This document shows, in pieces, positions 60,698-64,000 of a stretch of DNA of 64,000 bases. The DNA lies in contig NZ_ATWJ01000015.1 of NCBI RefSeq assembly GCF_000421185.1, positions 1-64,000 of the forward strand, written 5' to 3'. Below the pieces are notes generated by a model, which saw only the letters and a program-made list of their open reading frames with translations, was not told the DNA's origin and ran no database searches. The stretch comes from Ornithinimicrobium pekingense DSM 21552. Lineage in GTDB: Bacteria; Actinomycetota; Actinomycetes; Actinomycetales; Dermatophilaceae. Numbering within the stretch: the first letter of the stretch is position 1; every line of letters begins with the position of its first letter. Position numbers and translations under genes: made by a program.

Positions 60698-61437
60698 CGG
60701 GCGCCACCCCCGTCGGCCTTCTCGTGCTCGGCCGCACCCTCGGCCTGCTGCTGCTCGTGCTCCTGGGCGCGCCGGCGCAGGTCGACGTGGATCCGCTCCA
60801 GCGCGTCCACCGCGACGGTGCGCTGCTCCTCCGAGACCGGGTGGCGGGAGAAGCGTGCCTCGCGGTAGACCTCCGACAGGGTGGCGATCGCGACCGGGTC
60901 GACGTCCCAGCGGCCCAGCACCCGCTGTGTCAGCTCGGCGGCGGTCTCCGAACGGTCCTGCGCGAGCCCCGACCGGTGGACCGCGTCCTCCAGGGCCACC
61001 CAGCACGCCACGACCCCGTTGCGAGGGTCGCCCTCGGACAGCGCCTGGTAGCGGACCTCGTCGCTCGTGGCCTCCAGCAGGGTGACGAGCTCCTCCTCCT
61101 CGGCCGCCTCGCGCCGCTCCAGTCCCTCCAGCCGCTGCCGGCCCAGCCAGCGGACGACCACGAGGATCGTGGTGAGCAGGGCCATGAGCCACAGGGCCAG
61201 GGCCAGGTTGAACGACCACTGGGTGACCCGCTCGTCGCCGCCCTGCTCCTCGGGCGGCTGCGTCGCCGGCTCGCCGGTGAGGTCGAAGGTGGGGCTCTGG
61301 GCACGGGGATCGCCGAAGCTGCCCTGGGGCGCGCTCACCAGCGGCGTGCCGTTGCCGGCGCTCCACAGCAGGAGCACGAGCAGCACCACCGTGGTCACGA
61401 CGGCCACGACGACCGTCGACCGGCTGCCCCTGTGCAT
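60694..61437 (-). CDS. DUF4129-domain membrane protein
   Basis: A 247-residue protein with two helices (STVVVAVVTTVVLLVLLLW near the N-terminus and LALALWLMALLTTILVVVRW near residue 80) and a C-terminal DUF4129 domain (RNGVVACWVALEDAVHRSGL, then ETAAELTQRVLGRW), as in transglutaminase-linked and MoxR-linked proteins. ATG 61437 is chosen over GTG 61446 because TAGGGT lies 7 nt upstream. First gene of the five-gene operon. Confidence 0.87.
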   Translation of the reverse strand: MHRGSRSTVVVAVVTTVVLLVLLLWSAGNGTPLVSAPQGSFGDPRAQSPTFDLTGEPATQPPEEQGGDERVTQWSFNLALALWLMALLTTILVVVRWLGRQRLEGLERREAAEEEELVTLLEATSDEVRYQALSEGDPRNGVVACWVALEDAVHRSGLAQDRSETAAELTQRVLGRWDVDPVAIATLSEVYREARFSRHPVSEEQRTVAVDALERIHVDLRRRAQEHEQQQAEGAAEHEKADGGGAR

Positions 61438-61444
61438 GCGGCCC

Positions 61445-61450
61445 ACCCTA
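61445..61450 (-). promoter_or_regulatory. -10 box, leaderless promoter of the MoxR operon
   Basis: TAGGGT on the minus strand ends 7 nt before ATG 61437. The first repeat unit of locus C begins 6 nt further upstream, so the -35 region lies inside the repeat array. Confidence 0.55.
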
Positions 61451-61455
61451 TGTCG

Positions 61456-61641
61456 CGACCGAGGACGCGGTGTGCGCGCCCGCAGGCCGACCGAGGACGT
61501 GGTGCGCGCGCCCGCAGCCCGACCGAGGACGTGGTGCGCCCGCCCGCAGGCCGACCGAGGACGTGGTGCGCCCGCCCGCAGCCCGACCGAGGACGTGGTG
61601 CGCGCGCCCGCAGCCCGACCGAGGACGTGGTGCGCCCGCCC
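61456..61641 (+). repeat. 32-bp intergenic tandem repeat, locus C (6 units)
   Basis: Units starting with CGACCGAGGACG begin at 61456, 61488, 61520, 61552, 61584 and 61616, an exact 32-bp period. The second part of each unit alternates between GCGCGCGCCCGCAG and GCGCCCGCCCGCAG types. The array fills the space between the MoxR operon promoter and the valS stop. Confidence 0.92.
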
Positions 61642-61648
61642 TACGAGG

Positions 61649-64000
61649 TCAGGCGGGGGCGTCCTCCAGCACCAGCGCGACGTCGCGGACGGCCAGCTCG
61701 CCGGCGTCCTCGAACGCCACGTCCCCGGTGACCTTGCCCGCGGCCCGCAGGTCGCCGAGCGCCGCGCGGACGCGACCGGTCTCGGCGGACGGTCCTGCGA
61801 CGGTCGCCGCCGAGATCTCGGTGCGCATCTTGACCTTGGCCTCCGACTTCGCGCGGCGCAGCCCGGCGAGCGCCTGACCCACGGTGCCCAGCAGGGCGGG
61901 GTCCGCGCCGTCGACCGCGCCGGCGAGCTCGTCCACGGTCGGCCAGGGCTGGGTGTGCACCGAGGAGCTCTCCTCGTGCCACCACGACCAGACCTCCTCG
62001 GTCGCGAAGGTCAGGACCGGGGCCAGCAGGCGCAACTGGACCGATAGCGCCAGCTGCAGCGCGGCGCGGGCGGACAGCGTCGCGGCCGAGACGTCGGTCG
62101 CGCCGTCGCCCTCGGCGGAGCCGTAGGCCCGCTCCTTGACCAGCTCGAGGTAGTCGTCGCAGAAGGCCCAGAAGAAGGACTCGGTCGCGTCGAGCGCCGT
62201 GGAGTAGTCGTAGCCCTCGTAGGAGCTGGTCGCCCGCTCCACCACCGCAGTTAGGCCCGCCAGCATCGAGCGGTCGATCGGCTCGGTCACCAGCGCCGCC
62301 GGGTCCGCCCCCTCGGGCAGCTCGCCGAAGCTCAGCGCGAACTTGCTGGCGTTGAGCAGCTTGATCGCCAGCCGCCGCCCGACCTTGACCTGGTTGGGGT
62401 CGTCGATGGTGTCCACGCCCGGGCGCGCGGCAGCGGCCCAGTAGCGCACCGCGTCGGTGCCGTGCTGCTCCAGCATGCCCAGGGGCGTCGTCGCGTTGCC
62501 CTTGGACTTGGACATCTTCTTGCGGTCGGGGTCGAGGATCCACCCGTTGACGTAGGCGTCGGTCCAGGGCAGCGACCCGTGCTCGAGGTGGGCGCGCACC
62601 ACGGTCGCGAACAGCCAGGTGCGGATGATGTCGTGCCCCTGCGGACGCATGTCGAAGGGGAAGACCTTGGCGAACAGCTCGCGGTCGTTGCCGCGCTCCC
62701 CGTCCGGCGCTCCCGCCACCGGCCAGCCGGCAGCGATCTGCGGGCTGAGCGAGGACGTCGCCCAGGTGTCCATGATGTCCGGGTCGCCGGTGAAACCACC
62801 CGGCCGGTCGCGCTGGTCCTCGGTGTAGCCCTCGGGCACGTCGGACATCGGGTCGACCGGCAGCCGCGACTCGTCGGGCACGAGCACGGTGTCGTGGTCG
62901 ACCTCGCCGTCGGCGTCCACGGCATACCAGACCGGGATCTGGACACCGAAGAAGCGCTGCCGGCTGACCAGCCAGTCACCGTTGAGCCCCTCGACCCAGT
63001 TGCGGTAGCGGCTGCGCATGAAGGAGGGGTGGAACTCCAGCTCGTCGCCGCGTCCCAGCAGCTCGGCGCGAAGATCGCCGTCCTTGCCGCCGTTGCGGAT
63101 GAACCACTGCCGGCTGGTGACGATCTCCAGCGGCTTGTCGCCCTTCTCGAAGAAGTTGGCCTTGCGCTGGGTCTCCTGCGGCTCGCCGTCCAGGTCGCCG
63201 CTCTCGCGCAGCGCGGCCACGACCGCCTCGCGCGCCGAGTGCGTCGTCCTCCCCGCCAGCTGCTCGGCGTACAGCTGCTCGCCCGGGCCGCCCGCGATCC
63301 ACCCGGGCACCTCGCCCTGCAGGCGGCCGCTGCGGGTGATGACCGAGCGGGTCGGCAGGGACAGCTCGCGCCACCACTGCACGTCGGTCATGTCGCCGAA
63401 GGTGCAGCACATCGCGATGCCCGCGCCCTTGTCCATCTCGGCCAGGGGGTGGGCCAGGACCGGCACCTCGACCCCGAACAGCGGTGAGGTGACGGTGGTC
63501 CCGAAGAGGTGCTGGTAGCGCTCGTCGTCGGGGTGGGCGACCAGGGCCACGACCGAGCAGATCAGCTCGGGCCGGGTCGTCTCGACATGCACGACGCCCT
63601 GCCCGTCGGTGCGGTGGTAGGCCACCCGGTGGTAGGCGCCGGGGTAGTCGCGTGCCTCGAGCTCGGCCTGCGCCACAGCCGTCTGGAAGGTGACGTCCCA
63701 CAGCCCCGGAGCCTCAGCGGAGTAGGCCTCGCCGCGGGCGAGGTTGCGCAGGAACGCCTGCTGGGCGACGGCGCGGGAGCGGTCGTCGATGGTGCGGTAC
63801 TGGACGTTCCAGTCCAGGGAGAGCGCGAGCCGGCGGAAGGTGTCCTCGAAGGCCTGCTCGTCGATGACCGTGAGCTCCTCGCAGAGCTCGATGAAGTTGG
63901 CGCGGCTGATCGGCACCTGGTGGGCGGCCTTGCTGCTCCTGCCGTCCCCGCCGCGCTGCGGCACGACGAACGCCGGGTCGTAGGGCAGCGTCGCGTCACC
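61649..64000 (-). CDS. valS: Valine--tRNA ligase, archaeal-type (5' end outside window)
   Basis: The last 783 residues of ValRS; the frame is open to the window edge, so the start and HIGH motif are outside. Seen: editing domain blocks (VVHVETTRPELICSVVALVA, DMTDVQWWRELSLPTRSV), the catalytic PDIMDTWATSSLSPQIAAGW, FPFDMRPQGHDIIRTWLFAT and KKMSKSKGN. The MDTWATSSL and RPQGHDIIRTW forms belong to the archaeal-like ValRS subtype, not the E. coli type (DVLDTWFSSAL). No long C-terminal coiled coil is present, as expected for this subtype; the protein ends VRDVALVLEDAPA, 8 bp from repeat locus C. Confidence 0.95.
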   Translation of the reverse strand, partial: GDATLPYDPAFVVPQRGGDGRSSKAAHQVPISRANFIELCEELTVIDEQAFEDTFRRLALSLDWNVQYRTIDDRSRAVAQQAFLRNLARGEAYSAEAPGLWDVTFQTAVAQAELEARDYPGAYHRVAYHRTDGQGVVHVETTRPELICSVVALVAHPDDERYQHLFGTTVTSPLFGVEVPVLAHPLAEMDKGAGIAMCCTFGDMTDVQWWRELSLPTRSVITRSGRLQGEVPGWIAGGPGEQLYAEQLAGRTTHSAREAVVAALRESGDLDGEPQETQRKANFFEKGDKPLEIVTSRQWFIRNGGKDGDLRAELLGRGDELEFHPSFMRSRYRNWVEGLNGDWLVSRQRFFGVQIPVWYAVDADGEVDHDTVLVPDESRLPVDPMSDVPEGYTEDQRDRPGGFTGDPDIMDTWATSSLSPQIAAGWPVAGAPDGERGNDRELFAKVFPFDMRPQGHDIIRTWLFATVVRAHLEHGSLPWTDAYVNGWILDPDRKKMSKSKGNATTPLGMLEQHGTDAVRYWAAAARPGVDTIDDPNQVKVGRRLAIKLLNASKFALSFGELPEGADPAALVTEPIDRSMLAGLTAVVERATSSYEGYDYSTALDATESFFWAFCDDYLELVKERAYGSAEGDGATDVSAATLSARAALQLALSVQLRLLAPVLTFATEEVWSWWHEESSSVHTQPWPTVDELAGAVDGADPALLGTVGQALAGLRRAKSEAKVKMRTEISAATVAGPSAETGRVRAALGDLRAAGKVTGDVAFEDAGELAVRDVALVLEDAPA

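Noticed and set aside
61456-61641. Array of regularly spaced repeats as a CRISPR
   Set aside because: The unit is only 32 bp in total with a filler of about 12 bp that is itself nearly repeated; spacers are far too short and no cas genes are nearby.

Overview
The window is a very GC-rich (roughly 70-75% by eye) actinobacterial chromosome segment. Evidence is the paired clpP1-clpP2 next to clpX, a LutABC cluster, a mycothiol-type maleylpyruvate isomerase, an Rv2466c-like DsbA protein, an MT0933-type antitoxin, and many TANNNT -10 boxes 6-8 nt before a start codon (leaderless mRNAs). A Micrococcales member near Intrasporangiaceae/Ornithinimicrobiaceae is my best guess, from gene content only.

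Layout. 1-5.3 kb looks accessory: an IS110-family transposase, a truncated or small orphan ORF, and a four-gene efflux-type ABC operon (adaptor with peptidoglycan-binding domain, ATPase, FtsX/MacB-like permease, lipoprotein). It stops beside the 3' end of a tRNA-Arg gene. 5.5-16.5 kb carries bifunctional tyrA, a coupled pair of membrane GTPases, an SSB, ettA, an RluA-type pseudouridine synthase, a small membrane protein, a metallo-beta-lactamase-fold protein, a VOC protein and tesB. 16.5-24 kb holds lutABC, a hotdog thioesterase, an ArsR-like regulator divergent from an MFS exporter with a clear palindromic operator, and a CNNM/CBS transporter. 24-34.7 kb is a minus-strand run of mscS, a SigE-family ECF sigma factor, an anti-sigma-like membrane protein with a huge ectodomain, two paralogues of it, glbO and a GH13 glucosidase. 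34.9-42.8 kb has malQ, a GNAT acetyltransferase flanked by 32-bp tandem repeats, pepN, an Rv2466c-like protein, rpiB, a small antitoxin-like protein and a SIMPL protein.

42.8-57.1 kb contains tRNA-Gly, tRNA-Pro and tig, then a 3-hydroxybenzoate/gentisate catabolic operon with a divergent IclR regulator, DUF305, K+ channel, DUF421 and EamA genes, and then clpP1, clpP2, a polytopic membrane protein and clpX. The catabolic block therefore separates tig from the clp genes. 57.2-61.4 kb is a five-gene MoxR/DUF58/DUF4129 operon. After a 6-copy array of the same 32-bp repeat, the window ends inside an archaeal-type valS.

The most unusual region is 26.3-33.8 kb. An apparently autoregulated ECF sigma factor is translationally coupled to a single-pass protein with a short anti-sigma-like cytosolic tail and an ectodomain of about 560 residues. 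Two downstream paralogues keep the same ectodomain motifs but replace the tail with a degenerate ECF-sigma-like domain. I know of no described family with this architecture. A second notable feature is the dispersed intergenic repeat with an exact 32-bp period at three loci.
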